Shown here in pieces: positions 23,758 to 32,444 of a DNA stretch of 64,000 nt (positions within the stretch are counted from its first letter, which is position 1; every line of letters starts with the position of its first letter). The notes under the pieces were generated by a model. That model saw nothing but the letters and a program-made list of their open reading frames with translations. It made no database searches and had not been told where the DNA came from. A program made the position numbers and the translations under genes. This DNA is from Solirubrobacter pauli (GTDB lineage: Bacteria > Actinomycetota > Thermoleophilia > Solirubrobacterales > Solirubrobacteraceae), in the NCBI RefSeq assembly GCF_003633755.1, contig NZ_RBIL01000001.1, positions 3,705,426 to 3,769,425 of the forward strand, given 5' to 3'.

Positions 23758-24702
23758 TTAGCCGTCGGCGTTGATCTTCTCGACCAGCTCGTCGAGCACG
23801 CGCGGGGCGTCGTCGTTCGAGACCTGGCAGGTGCCGGCCGCGTCGTGGCCGCCGCCGCCGTAGGAGAGCATCAGCTCGCCGACGTTGGTCTTGGAAGAGC
23901 GGTCGAGGATCGACTTGCCCGTCGCGAACACGGTGTTCTGCTGGCGCAGGCCCCAGAGGACGTGGATCGAGATGTTGGTCTCGGGGAACAGCGCGTAGAG
24001 CGTGAAGCGGTTGGTCGGGTGGATGACCTCCTCCTCGCGGAGGTCGAGCACCACGAGGTTGCCGTGCACGGTCGAGCAGCGGCGGATCTGCTCCTCGGCG
24101 GCCGCGGCGTGCGCGTTGTAGAGCTCGACGCGCTCCTTCACGTGCGGGTTCTCGAAGATCTCCTCGACCGACATCGCGGTGCAGATGTCGATCAGCTCCA
24201 TCATCAGCTGGTAGTTGGAGATCGCGAACTCGCGGAAGCGGCCGAGACCGGTGCGCGGGTCCATCAGGAAGTTGAGCATGACCCACCCGGTGGGGTGGAG
24301 GATCTCGTCGAGCGTGAACTGGGCGGCGTCGCCCTTGTCCACCGCGTCCATGAGCTCCTCGATGCCGGGGAAGACCTCGGCGCCGCCGTAGTAGTCGTAG
24401 ACCACGCGGGCCGCGGACTGGGCCTCGGGGACGATCACGTGGTTCGCGCGCGGGCCGCCGACGCGCGTGGCCTCGGAGCTGTGATGGTCGAACGAGATCG
24501 CCGCGTCGGCGCTGTACGGCAGGTTCGTCGTGACGTCGTTCGGGCCGATGTCGACCTTGCCGTCCTGGACGTCCTTCGGGTGGACGAAGAGGATGTCGTC
24601 GAGGATGCCGAGGTGCTTGAGCAGCGCCGCGCACACGAGCCCGTCGAAGTCCGACCGGGTGACGAGGCGATAGCGCTGGGTGGAAGTCATGGTCGCGCTC
24701 AT
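23758..24702 (-). CDS. DHH/DHHA1 family phosphoesterase
   Basis: A 314-residue protein. The N-terminal LVTRSDFDGLVCAALLKHL is the DHH motif I (SDxDG), AISFDHHSSE is the DHH motif itself, and near the end MLSYGGGGHDAAGTCQV is the DHHA1 GGGGH motif. This family includes oligoribonucleases/pAp phosphatases, exopolyphosphatase-like and c-di-nucleotide phosphodiesterases. The middle has a stretch not typical of NrnA, so the substrate is not assigned. Start could be ATG 24702 or the ATG four codons later. It is the first gene of a pair with the AlkA-type glycosylase. Confidence 0.85.
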   Translation of the reverse strand: MSATMTSTQRYRLVTRSDFDGLVCAALLKHLGILDDILFVHPKDVQDGKVDIGPNDVTTNLPYSADAAISFDHHSSEATRVGGPRANHVIVPEAQSAARVVYDYYGGAEVFPGIEELMDAVDKGDAAQFTLDEILHPTGWVMLNFLMDPRTGLGRFREFAISNYQLMMELIDICTAMSVEEIFENPHVKERVELYNAHAAAAEEQIRRCSTVHGNLVVLDLREEEVIHPTNRFTLYALFPETNISIHVLWGLRQQNTVFATGKSILDRSSKTNVGELMLSYGGGGHDAAGTCQVSNDDAPRVLDELVEKINADG

Positions 24703-24760
24703 TGCCCCGGTTGATCGGCGGCACGCGCTGAAAGTTCAGTGAGCGGGGTACCAGGACGCC

Positions 24761-26161
24761 ATGCGGGAGAGGAAGCTGTTCAAGCAGTTGTGGTTCTGGG
24801 TGATCGTCGCGATCGGCCTGGGCATCGTCTTCGGCCTGGTGGCGCCAGGCCCGGCGGAGAGCTCGAAGTGGCTCGCGGACGCCTTCATCCAGCTGATCAA
24901 GACGGTCACCGGCCCGGTGATCTTCCTGACCGTCGTCATCGGCATCGCGTCGCTGGGCAACCTGGCGCGCGCGGGCGGGCTGGCGCTGCGGGCGCTCGCC
25001 TACTTCTTCTCGATGACGATCGTCGCGCTGACGCTCGGCCTGCTCGCGGCGAACATCTTCGCGCCGGGCTCGGGCTTCGACGGCCAGCCGAGCGAGGCGG
25101 CGCGCGCGAGCGCCCAGGAGTCGATCAAGGAGGCGGGGGCGACCGACACCGGCCTCACGCACTTCCTCACCGACGACCTGCTGCCGACCAGCTTCGTCCA
25201 GCCGTTCGTCGAGAACGAGATCCTGCGCATCCTCGTGCTGGCGATCCTCGTCGCGGCCGCGATCTCGATGCTCGCGGAGAAGCAGCGCAAGCAGATCGTC
25301 GGCGTCTTCGAGGTCGCCTCGAAGGTCGTCTTCGGCGTGATCCGGCTGATCATGTGGGTGGCGCCGCTGGGTGCGTTCGGCGGCATGGCGTACACGGTCA
25401 GCGTGTTCGGCGCCGAGTCGCTGACGAACCTCGGCATGCTGATGGTCGTCTTCTGGGGGACGTGCGCGGTCTTCGTGTTCGGCGTGCTCGGGCTCGTCGC
25501 CCGCTTCGCGGGCTTCTCGATCTTCCGCATGGTGCGCCTGATCCGCGACGAGCTGCTGATCATCGTCGGCACGTCCTCCTCCGAGACCGTGCTGCCGCGG
25601 CTGCTGGCCAAGCTGACCGCCGCGGGCGCCTCGCGCCAGGTGAGCGGCATGGTCCTGCCGACCGGCTACTCCTTCAACCTCGACGGCACCTGCATCTACC
25701 TGACGCTGGGCGCGCTGTTCATCGTCCAGGCGACGGGCCAGGACATGGCGATCGGCGAGCAGATCGCGCTGGCCGGCCTGATGATCCTCACGTCCAAGGG
25801 CGCGGCGGGCATCACCGGCGCCGGCCTGGTGACGCTCACGGCGTCGCTGACGGCGTTCGGCGGCACGTTCTTCAGCGCCGAGGCGATCGCGGTCGGCATC
25901 GCGCTCGTCGTCGGCATCGACCGGATCATGTCCGAGGGCCGCGCGCTCACCAACGCGATCGGCAACTCGGTCGCGGTGATGGTGATCGCCAAGTGGCAGG
26001 GCGAGCTCGACGAGGAGCACTTCCAGAAGGTGCTGCGCGACCCCGAGCTGGTCGACCGCGAGGTCGAGGCCGCGATGCGCGGCGAGGACCTCGAGGAGGC
26101 GACCGGGCGGTTCGACCGCGACCGCGAGCGCGGCCGAACGCCCGAGATCCTTACGCCGTGA
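24761..26161 (+). CDS. Dicarboxylate/amino acid:cation symporter (DAACS family)
   Basis: A 466-residue secondary transporter of the GltP/DctA fold. The Ser-rich reentrant loop is ELLIIVGTSSSETVLPRL, the following helix is VLPTGYSFNLDGTCIYLTL (NLDGT), and the second hairpin SKGAAGITGAGLVTLTASL precedes the last ion-binding helix (ALTNAIGNSVAVMVIAKWQ). These are diagnostic. It likely takes up C4-dicarboxylates or acidic amino acids with H+ or Na+. The stop overlaps the convergent HemQ gene by 11 bp. Confidence 0.92.
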   Translation: MRERKLFKQLWFWVIVAIGLGIVFGLVAPGPAESSKWLADAFIQLIKTVTGPVIFLTVVIGIASLGNLARAGGLALRALAYFFSMTIVALTLGLLAANIFAPGSGFDGQPSEAARASAQESIKEAGATDTGLTHFLTDDLLPTSFVQPFVENEILRILVLAILVAAAISMLAEKQRKQIVGVFEVASKVVFGVIRLIMWVAPLGAFGGMAYTVSVFGAESLTNLGMLMVVFWGTCAVFVFGVLGLVARFAGFSIFRMVRLIRDELLIIVGTSSSETVLPRLLAKLTAAGASRQVSGMVLPTGYSFNLDGTCIYLTLGALFIVQATGQDMAIGEQIALAGLMILTSKGAAGITGAGLVTLTASLTAFGGTFFSAEAIAVGIALVVGIDRIMSEGRALTNAIGNSVAVMVIAKWQGELDEEHFQKVLRDPELVDREVEAAMRGEDLEEATGRFDRDRERGRTPEILTP

Positions 26162-26837
26162 TCGAGACCGCGGCGCCGTCGAGCGCGTTCAGCGCGCGCT
26201 CGACGGACATCGAGAGGCACGTGAACGTCGGCGTGTCGCGCTTGGTGTAGGCGCTCGACTCGGTCGTGCGCAGGCGCTGGACGAGGTCGAGGAACACGGA
26301 CGGCTCGTCGCCCTCGAAGGCGACGACGAACTCCTGGTCGTCGAGCCCGAACGAGTAGCTCGTGTTCAGGTCCACGTCCGGGTACTCCTTGCCCACCCGG
26401 ATGTGCTCCTGCATGATCCGCCAGCGCTCCTTCGGGTTCACCGCGTACCACTCGCGGGTCTTCACGAAGGGGTAGACGAACAGGTACTTCGAGTGCGCGG
26501 GGCGGACCTCGAGGCGGGACTCGTCGGAGTACTCGCTCGGCTTGGTCATCGCCAGGAAGCTGTACGGCGTCTCGGCCCAGGCCATCAGGCCGCTCTGGGC
26601 GAGCACGACGTGGAACTCGTGGATGCGCTCGAGGTTGACCGCCTGCGTGAGCAGGAGCAGGTCGGCGTCACCGCGCGTACCCACCAGCGAGAAGGCTCGC
26701 AGCAGGCGCTCGGAGGCGAAGTCCTCACAGGCGGCGATGAACTCGCGCTTGTGGGTGGCGCGCTCCTCGGGATCCAGGCGCCGCCAGGCGGGATCGACCT
26801 TCAGGAACGTGTACTTGACGAACTGGCGTTCTGGCAT
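26151..26837 (-). CDS. hemQ: Chlorite dismutase-family protein, HemQ-type coproheme decarboxylase
   Basis: A 228-residue protein of the Cld/HemQ family. FVKYTFLKVDPAWRRL opens the first ferredoxin-like half; YPFVKTREWYAVNPKERWRIMQEHIRVGKEYPDV holds, in the second half, the WY motif and the proximal His (in MQEH), followed by TSYSFGLDDQEFVVAFEGDE. In actinobacteria HemQ turns coproheme into heme b, the last step of the coproporphyrin-dependent pathway. The ATG at 26837 is preceded by CTGGAGG at the right spacing. The gene is divergent from the glycosyltransferase fusion and overlaps the symporter at its end. No other heme gene is in the window. Confidence 0.9.
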   Translation of the reverse strand: MPERQFVKYTFLKVDPAWRRLDPEERATHKREFIAACEDFASERLLRAFSLVGTRGDADLLLLTQAVNLERIHEFHVVLAQSGLMAWAETPYSFLAMTKPSEYSDESRLEVRPAHSKYLFVYPFVKTREWYAVNPKERWRIMQEHIRVGKEYPDVDLNTSYSFGLDDQEFVVAFEGDEPSVFLDLVQRLRTTESSAYTKRDTPTFTCLSMSVERALNALDGAAVSITA

Positions 26838-26914
26838 CGCTATGGCCTCCAGGATACGTGAAGAGCGGTTAGCCGCACCTCGGAACGCCGCTGCGGGGAA
26901 TAGGATCGCCTCCA

Positions 26915-29218
26915 ATGCGGGTCGCGCTGGTCTCCCCGTACTCGTGGACATATCCCGGCGGGGTGACCCGCCACATCGAGGCGTTGCGGGCCGAGCTGGA
27001 CCGCGCGGGCCATGACGCGCGCGTGTTCGCTCCCTTCGACCCCGACCTCCGGCGGACCGCCTGGGCGCACCGTGGTGCGCGCCCGCAGGTGCGCGACGTC
27101 CCGGAGTGGCTGACGCCGCTCGGGGCATCGATCGGCTGGCCGTCCAACGGGGCCGTCTCCAACGTCGCCGCCTCGCCGTCGGCGGTCTCCAAGCTGCGCC
27201 GGGAGCTGCGCGCGGGCGGGTTCGACGTGATCCACCTGCACGAGCCGGTCACGCCGGTCGCGGGCTGGGACACGCTGACCAGCACGGACGTGCCGCTCGT
27301 CGGCACGTTCCACTGCTACTCGGAGTCGCTCATCTCGCACAAGGTCGCGGGGCTGGTCGGCGCGCGGCGCAAGCTCAACCGGCTGAACGTCTCGATCGCC
27401 GTGTCCGAGGCGGCCGCGTGGACCGGCAAGCGCTTCTACGGCGGGCGCTACCGGATCATCCCGAACGGGGTGGTGGTGCCTGAGGGTGGCGTACCGGCGC
27501 CGCGCGAGCGGCGTGCGGGAGAACCGCTGCGGATCGTGTTCGTCGGCCAGGCGGTCGAGCGCAAAGGGCTGCCGGTCCTGCTGCGCGCCTTCGAGGCGCT
27601 GCGCGGGCAGATCCCCGCCGAGCTCACCGTCATCGGCCTGACGCCGGAGGAGCTGGCCCCGATGCTCGTCGAGGGCGAGGGCGTGACGGCGCTCGGGCGC
27701 GTCGACGACGTCGTGAAGGCCGCGGTGCTGCAGGAAGCGGACGTGCTGTGCGCGCCGTCGCTCGGCGGCGAGTCGTTCGGCATGGTCCTGACCGAGGCGT
27801 TCGCGGCGGGCACGCCGGTCGTCGCCTCGGACATCGCGGGCTACCGGGACGTGGTCCGCGCCGGCGTGGACGGCGTGCTCGTCCCGCGCGGGAACGCGAC
27901 CGCGCTGGCGGAGACGCTGCGCGACCTCGCGCTCGATCCCGCGCGCGTCCACGGGCTCGCCCGTGAAGCGGCCGTGAGCGCCGAGCGCTACGCGTGGCCG
28001 CGGGTGGCCGAGCAGGTCGTCGGCGCCTACGAGGACGCCCTCGCGGTGCCGGAGCCGAGCGGCGCGGCCCGCAAGGCCGCCGTGAAGTTCGGGATGGCGC
28101 CGCGCGACGGGCTGCCCCGGGTGGGCGCGCACCGGATGCCGTCGCTCGAGCCGGCGCCCGAGCGCCGCCGCGGCGCCGCCGTCCGGCGCGGGCTGATCGG
28201 CGTGGCCGGCCTCGCCACCGTGGCCGGCGCGGTCGCGGCGGTCCAGCACATCGGCCCGGCCCGGATCGGCGACGCGCTCGTGCGCTCCAGCCCGCCCTGG
28301 GTCCTGTTCGGCGTCGCTCTGATGTGCGCCTCGATGCTGCTGCGCGCGGTCTCCTGGCACGCGATCTTGAAGGCCGCGCTGCCCGGCGCGCGGCCGAAGC
28401 TGACCGACGCGGTGCAGGGCACGAACATCGGCGTGCTGATGTCGGCGACGCTGCCGGCCCGGCTCGGCGAGCCCTCGCGCGCGTTGATCGTCTCCCGCCG
28501 CCTCGGCCGCGCCCGTGACCGGTTGCCGGTCGTGCTGGGCACGATCGTCTCCCAGACGCTGATCAACGTGCTCGCGCTCGTGATCCTCGGCGCGGTCATG
28601 TTCTCCACCATCGGCCTGTTCGACGGCAAGCAGCGCGCGCTGCTCTGGTACGCGGTGGCGCCGATCGCGCTGCTGCTGGTCGTGCTCGTCGCACCGGCGC
28701 TGATCCGCTCGGGCCGGCCGACGCGATCGCGCTGGGTCGACCAGGGGCGCAAGGCCGTCACACGCGTGCGCAGCGGGCTCGTCGTCTTCAAGCGCCCGCG
28801 CGAAGGTGCCGTGGCCGTGAGCATGCAGCTCGGCGCCTGGGCGCTCCAGTGGGTCTCGTGCTACGTCCTGCTCGTCGCGCTGGGGCTCGAGCACCGCGCC
28901 GACCTCGGCGCGGCCGCGGCGATCCTGTTCGCGGTCAACGTCACGGCGGTCCTGCCGGTCACCCCGTCCAACGTCGGCGTCTTCCAGGCCGCGTGCATGG
29001 CGGTGCTCGTGGGCGCGTACGGCGTCGCCCCGGCCCAGGCGCTCGGCTACGGGATCATCCTGCAGGCGGTCGAGGTCGTCACCGCGCTCGTCATGGGCGG
29101 TCCCGCGCTCGTCAAGGAAGGCCTGAGCTGGCGCGAGGTGCGGCTGCGCGCGATGCACAGCGCGCCGGTCTCGTTGTCCGTGCCGGCCACCAAGTCGGCC
29201 GAGCCGGCCGAGGCCTAG
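26915..29218 (+). CDS. Glycosyltransferase (GT4, PimA-like) fused to a flippase-like (LPG synthase TM / UPF0104) domain
   Basis: A 767-residue two-domain protein. Residues 1-380 form a GT-B retaining glycosyltransferase: VALVSPYSWTYPGGVTRHIEAL, the UDP/GDP-sugar binding FVGQAVERKGL, and the E-X7-E motif in SLGGESFGMVLTEAFAAGTPVVAS. This matches PimA-type phosphatidyl-myo-inositol mannosyltransferases. After a linker with RRR clusters, residues about 425-740 have eight or so membrane helices of the lysylphosphatidylglycerol-synthase-TM family, including LPARLGEPSRALIVSRRLG and VTAVLPVTPSNVGVFQAACM. A glycolipid made by the first half could be moved or shielded by the second; that is inference. 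Convergent with a small lipoprotein gene, sharing CTAG at the stops. Confidence 0.88.
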   Translation: MRVALVSPYSWTYPGGVTRHIEALRAELDRAGHDARVFAPFDPDLRRTAWAHRGARPQVRDVPEWLTPLGASIGWPSNGAVSNVAASPSAVSKLRRELRAGGFDVIHLHEPVTPVAGWDTLTSTDVPLVGTFHCYSESLISHKVAGLVGARRKLNRLNVSIAVSEAAAWTGKRFYGGRYRIIPNGVVVPEGGVPAPRERRAGEPLRIVFVGQAVERKGLPVLLRAFEALRGQIPAELTVIGLTPEELAPMLVEGEGVTALGRVDDVVKAAVLQEADVLCAPSLGGESFGMVLTEAFAAGTPVVASDIAGYRDVVRAGVDGVLVPRGNATALAETLRDLALDPARVHGLAREAAVSAERYAWPRVAEQVVGAYEDALAVPEPSGAARKAAVKFGMAPRDGLPRVGAHRMPSLEPAPERRRGAAVRRGLIGVAGLATVAGAVAAVQHIGPARIGDALVRSSPPWVLFGVALMCASMLLRAVSWHAILKAALPGARPKLTDAVQGTNIGVLMSATLPARLGEPSRALIVSRRLGRARDRLPVVLGTIVSQTLINVLALVILGAVMFSTIGLFDGKQRALLWYAVAPIALLLVVLVAPALIRSGRPTRSRWVDQGRKAVTRVRSGLVVFKRPREGAVAVSMQLGAWALQWVSCYVLLVALGLEHRADLGAAAAILFAVNVTAVLPVTPSNVGVFQAACMAVLVGAYGVAPAQALGYGIILQAVEVVTALVMGGPALVKEGLSWREVRLRAMHSAPVSLSVPATKSAEPAEA

Positions 29219-29559
29219 CCGGCGTCGATCAGCCAGCGCCCGTCGACCTTGCGCATGCGGGTCGTGTCGTCGTCGTCCTCGCGGCGGACCACCGCCGCGT
29301 CGCCGTCCACGTCGATGTCGCTGATCGGCGACTCCTTGGCGAACAGCGTGAGCACGGCCTCGTTCGGGCTCGGGTCGCAGACGTCGCTGTAATCGCGCCG
29401 CCGCGCCTCCGTGAGGAGCGCGCACGCGCGCTCGTAGTCCTGCTGCTGCCACGCACGGGCGGAGGCGTCGAGCGTCGCGCGGATCTGCTTCTCGTCCTCA
29501 CCGCTGCCGCAGCCGGCGAGGGCGAACGCCGCCACGGTGGTGAGCATCACTCGGCGCAT
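29215..29559 (-). CDS. Small lipoprotein (SnoaL/NTF2-like fold candidate)
   Basis: A 114-residue lipoprotein with signal MRRVMLTTVAAFALAGCGSG (lipobox LAGC). The mature part, ATLDASARAWQQQDYERACALL, LTEARRRDYSDVC and the end RMRKVDGRWLIDAG, follows the NTF2/SnoaL-like pattern, as in DUF4878-type lipoproteins. Two more Cys (ACALL, DVCDP) could form a disulfide. Function unknown. Its start region overlaps the end of the uracil glycosylase gene by 13 bp, so it is in the same operon. Confidence 0.65.
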   Translation of the reverse strand: MRRVMLTTVAAFALAGCGSGEDEKQIRATLDASARAWQQQDYERACALLTEARRRDYSDVCDPSPNEAVLTLFAKESPISDIDVDGDAAVVRREDDDDTTRMRKVDGRWLIDAG

Positions 29560-30077
29560 AGGCCCTCAGCGTAGGCGCGGGCCTCGGCGAAGCGGTGGCC
29601 GAAGTCCGCGGGCGTGTGGTGTGCGTTGAGGCCGCTCGTGTTCGGGAGGATCCAGACGGGGCGGCCGCCGATCGTGTCCTCCTGCAGGCCGAGGACGGCC
29701 TTGCGCCGGCCGAACGCCGTGCGGTAGGCGGTGACGCCGACGATCGCGACGAGGCGTGGCTGGAGGCGCTCGACGAGCCGCTCGAGCTCGGCTGCCCCGG
29801 CGCGCAGCTCGTCGTCGGAGAGCTCGGCGGCGGCGCGCGTCGGGCGCGGCGCGATGTTCGTGATGCCGAGGCCGTGCTCGGGGAGCGTCACGTCCTCCTC
29901 GGGCTTGAGGACGCGGGGCGTGAACCCGGCGGCGTGCAGCGCGCCCCAGAAGCGGTTGCCCGGCCGCGCGAAGTTGTGGCCGACCTCGGCCGACTTGAGG
30001 CCCGGGTTGATGCCGACGAACAGCACCTTCAAGCCGGGGGCGACGATCGGCGGGAGGACCGGGCTCACGGCATGCAC
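29547..30077 (-). CDS. mug: Mismatch-specific uracil/thymine DNA glycosylase (Mug family)
   Basis: A 176-residue DNA repair enzyme. VLFVGINPGLKSAEVGHNFARPGNRFW is the family motif (abridged: GINPGLKS with the catalytic Asn, then GHNFARPGNRFW), and WILPNTSGLNAHHTPADF is the second motif with NTSGLNA. It removes U or T from G:U/G:T mismatches. The GTG at 30077 gives the normal lead of about 15 residues; a GTG three codons later is also possible. It is divergent from the DUF4383 gene with a 48-bp gap and is followed by a lipoprotein gene. Confidence 0.88.
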   Translation of the reverse strand: MHAVSPVLPPIVAPGLKVLFVGINPGLKSAEVGHNFARPGNRFWGALHAAGFTPRVLKPEEDVTLPEHGLGITNIAPRPTRAAAELSDDELRAGAAELERLVERLQPRLVAIVGVTAYRTAFGRRKAVLGLQEDTIGGRPVWILPNTSGLNAHHTPADFGHRFAEARAYAEGLCAE

Positions 30078-30125
30078 GATGACGTGTTCCGGTATGGCGC
30101 GGCGCCGCCGGGGGAGCGCGGGGCC

Positions 30126-30596
30126 ATGAGCCATCTCTCCGGTCCGGCCACGGACTTCGACCGCGCGCGTACCCCCGCGCAGTGGTGCTGCCTCCTCGCC
30201 GGCCTCGCGCTGCTGCTGGCGGGCCTGTTCGGCTTCATCGCCGACGCGAGCTTCTCCGTCGGGAACGAGCTCGAGAGCGGCTCGCTGCTCGGCTTCGCCG
30301 TCAACGGGCTGCACAACCTGGTGCACCTGGCCTCGGGCCTGCTGCTGCTGGTCGCCTCCCGCGAGCGGACGACCGCGAAGGCCGTGGCGATCGCGTTCGG
30401 CGCCACCTACGGCGTCGTCGCCCTGATCGGCCTGATCGACGGCAACGACGTACTCGGGCTGATCCCGATCAACAGCGCGGACAACGTCCTCCACGTCGGC
30501 CTGGCGCTGATCGGCCTCGTCGCCGGCCTCGTGTCGCGCACCGCCGACCGCCGCCACAGCGACACGGTGGTGGACCGCACCAGCCCGACCGCCTAG
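30126..30596 (+). CDS. DUF4383 family membrane protein
   Basis: A 156-residue protein with four hydrophobic helices: CCLLAGLALLLAGLFGFIAD, GFAVNGLHNLVHLASGLLLL, AVAIAFGATYGVVALIGLID and VLHVGLALIGLVAGLV. The NGLHNLVHLASGL pattern and DNVLHVGLAL are the hallmarks of DUF4383, a membrane family of unknown function common in actinobacteria. Convergent with the next gene, sharing CTAG at the stops. Confidence 0.85.
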   Translation: MSHLSGPATDFDRARTPAQWCCLLAGLALLLAGLFGFIADASFSVGNELESGSLLGFAVNGLHNLVHLASGLLLLVASRERTTAKAVAIAFGATYGVVALIGLIDGNDVLGLIPINSADNVLHVGLALIGLVAGLVSRTADRRHSDTVVDRTSPTA

Positions 30597-32254
30597 CGCA
30601 GCGCGAACCGCTGGGTCGCGGAGACGCCGCCCACGCTGAGCTTGAGGGTCAGCGTGGGCTTGCGGACGCGGCGCACCGCGCGCAGGTCAGCACGCGAGAG
30701 CGCCACCTTGACGACGCCCAGCCGCCGCTCCGCCAGCGCTTCGCGAGCGCCCGCGAGACGCCGGGTGCGGTGGCCGGCGCGCAGCGTGAGCTCGGCACGG
30801 ACGCGGCACGCCGTGGGGCAGACGACGCCGGCGAACGTGGCATGGCCCTTGCGGTCGAGCTTGAGCGTCGAGCCCGAGACGGCGCCGGACGTGTACGCGA
30901 GCGCTCCGCCGCCGAGGCGCAGCTTGGGCGCGAAGCGGGTGCCGTGGCCGAGACCCGCGGTCGCGACGATCGCGGCGTGCTCGGCGAAGGGCACGGGCGG
31001 CGAGGGCTGGAGCGGAACGTCGACCACGGGCGTGCCCGGCGTCGGCGCGGGCGGCGCCGGCGGCGCGGGCGCGACCGGGCCGCGGGCGGGGGACTGCACG
31101 AGCTGGGTGTCGGCGGCGAAGCCCTGTGGCGCCAGCGCGAACCGGACCTGTAGGTGGCGCCCCTCGGCCGCCGGCGGGATGACGAGCGTCGGACCGGTCG
31201 CGCCCGGGAGCGGCTCGCACTTGGACTCGTCCGCGGTGCACGCCATCCACTGATAGGACGCGGTGCCGGGATCCCCGAAGACGTCGACCGTCGCCGTGGC
31301 GATGGCACCGACGGCGAGGTCACCCGTGACCTCGACGGAGCGCACGCCGGGCGCGTCGTGCTCGCAGTCCTTGCTGATCGGGTCGTCGGCGTCGCGTTGC
31401 AGGACGTCCTGGCCGTTGCCGCAGGAGACCGCGATGTCCGGGTCGGCGGCGCCGCCGTCGAAGAGGCCGCGGCGGAGCTCGATCCGGTCGTCGCCGACGC
31501 CGCCGTCGATCAGGTCGCCGCCCGCACGGCCCACGAGCCGGTTGGCGCGCTCGTTCCCGGTGATCAGGTCGCCGGCGCTCCCGCCGTCGACGCTCTCGAT
31601 GTGCGCGAGCTTGTCGCCCTCGCCGCTCGCGCCGTGGCTGCCCGCAGGCGCGTTCAACCCGTTCGGCGGCAGCGTCACGACGACGGGCGTGCTGCGGAAG
31701 CCGTACGACACGTTGTCGCCGCGAGAGCCTGCCTTGGCGTCGAGCTGGTCGCCGCGGCCGTCGATCACGTCGGCGCCGTCCACGTCGGCATCGGCGAAGA
31801 AGGTGTCGTCGCCCGCACCGCCCGTGAGCGTGTCGTCGCCGGGGCCGCCGCGGAAGATCACCGACGCCGTGCCGATCGCCTCCAGGACGTCGGCGGCGGA
31901 GCCGCCCTCCAGCCACGCGGGGGCGTTGTCGAGGCTCGAGGCGTTGTAGTAGACGCTGAGCTTGCCCGTCGAGCCGGCGAGCAGGACGTCCAGGCGGCGC
32001 GGCGCGGCGTTGCCGCACTCGACCGCGGCTCCGACCGTGAAGCAGCCGCTGCCCGGCTGCACGGGTCCGGTGACCCGCGTCTTGCCTGCCATGCCGAGGA
32101 TGCTGATGGAGGCGGCCGCGCTCGTCGAGCCGGTGAGGCTGACGGCGCCGTCGGCGCCGCGCTTGGCGGTGACGGCGGCGTCGGCGGCGGCGGGCGCCGC
32201 CAGGGCGGCGAGGGCGGCGAGCAGCGCGGTGAAGCGCAGGTGATGGGACGGCAT
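30593..32254 (-). CDS. Secreted calcium-binding (RTX-like) repeat protein with basic C-terminal domain
   Basis: A 553-residue exported protein. Signal peptide MPSHHLRFTALLAALAALAAPAAADA. Between about residues 130 and 275 there are RTX/hemolysin-type nonapeptide pieces: GGPGDDTLTGGAGDDTFFAD, GGSAGDLITGNERANRLVGR and AGGDLIDGGVGDDRIELRRG, which bind Ca2+ as beta rolls. Then an Ig/FN3-like domain, a Pro-rich linker (APAPPAPPAPTPGTP) and a basic C-terminal beta domain (GHRTRRLAGAREALAERRLG). No type I secretion genes are nearby; export is by the signal peptide. It diverges from another secreted protein gene across a regulatory-looking 190-bp gap. Confidence 0.8.
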   Translation of the reverse strand: MPSHHLRFTALLAALAALAAPAAADAAVTAKRGADGAVSLTGSTSAAASISILGMAGKTRVTGPVQPGSGCFTVGAAVECGNAAPRRLDVLLAGSTGKLSVYYNASSLDNAPAWLEGGSAADVLEAIGTASVIFRGGPGDDTLTGGAGDDTFFADADVDGADVIDGRGDQLDAKAGSRGDNVSYGFRSTPVVVTLPPNGLNAPAGSHGASGEGDKLAHIESVDGGSAGDLITGNERANRLVGRAGGDLIDGGVGDDRIELRRGLFDGGAADPDIAVSCGNGQDVLQRDADDPISKDCEHDAPGVRSVEVTGDLAVGAIATATVDVFGDPGTASYQWMACTADESKCEPLPGATGPTLVIPPAAEGRHLQVRFALAPQGFAADTQLVQSPARGPVAPAPPAPPAPTPGTPVVDVPLQPSPPVPFAEHAAIVATAGLGHGTRFAPKLRLGGGALAYTSGAVSGSTLKLDRKGHATFAGVVCPTACRVRAELTLRAGHRTRRLAGAREALAERRLGVVKVALSRADLRAVRRVRKPTLTLKLSVGGVSATQRFALR

Positions 32255-32444
32255 GGGAGAGCGTTCCTGGTTTCGACGGTGGGGAGGCGCCCCACGCTAA
32301 GCGCGCCCGGCCGTGCCATCGGTAGGGAGGGCGCCCTACTGATTCCCGCGGGCGAAAGGTTGGGGGTCGGCACCCCCATGCGCGCGAGGACCTACGTGGA
32401 GACCATCGTCAGCGTGACCCCGACTCTCCTCCCCAGCGCCTGAC
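32255..32444. promoter_or_regulatory. 190-bp divergent regulatory region between two exoprotein genes
   Basis: It holds two inverted repeats: GTAGGG-AGGGCG-CCCTAC at 32322-32339 and GGGGGT-CGGC-ACCCCC at 32362-32377. The second is followed by ATGCGCGCG; a closely similar GGGT-N4-ACCCCCATG-A-CGCGCG element lies in front of another exoprotein gene at 36838. A possible 21-codon leader ORF (MRARTYVETIV...) runs from 32378 to 32443, ending one base before the next ATG. Confidence 0.45.

Noticed and set aside
24558-24569. CGTCCTGGACGT similar to the dispersed palindrome
   Set aside because: It lies inside the DHH phosphoesterase coding region (Asp-Val-Gln-Asp), lacks the TAAA ends, and is explained by codons.
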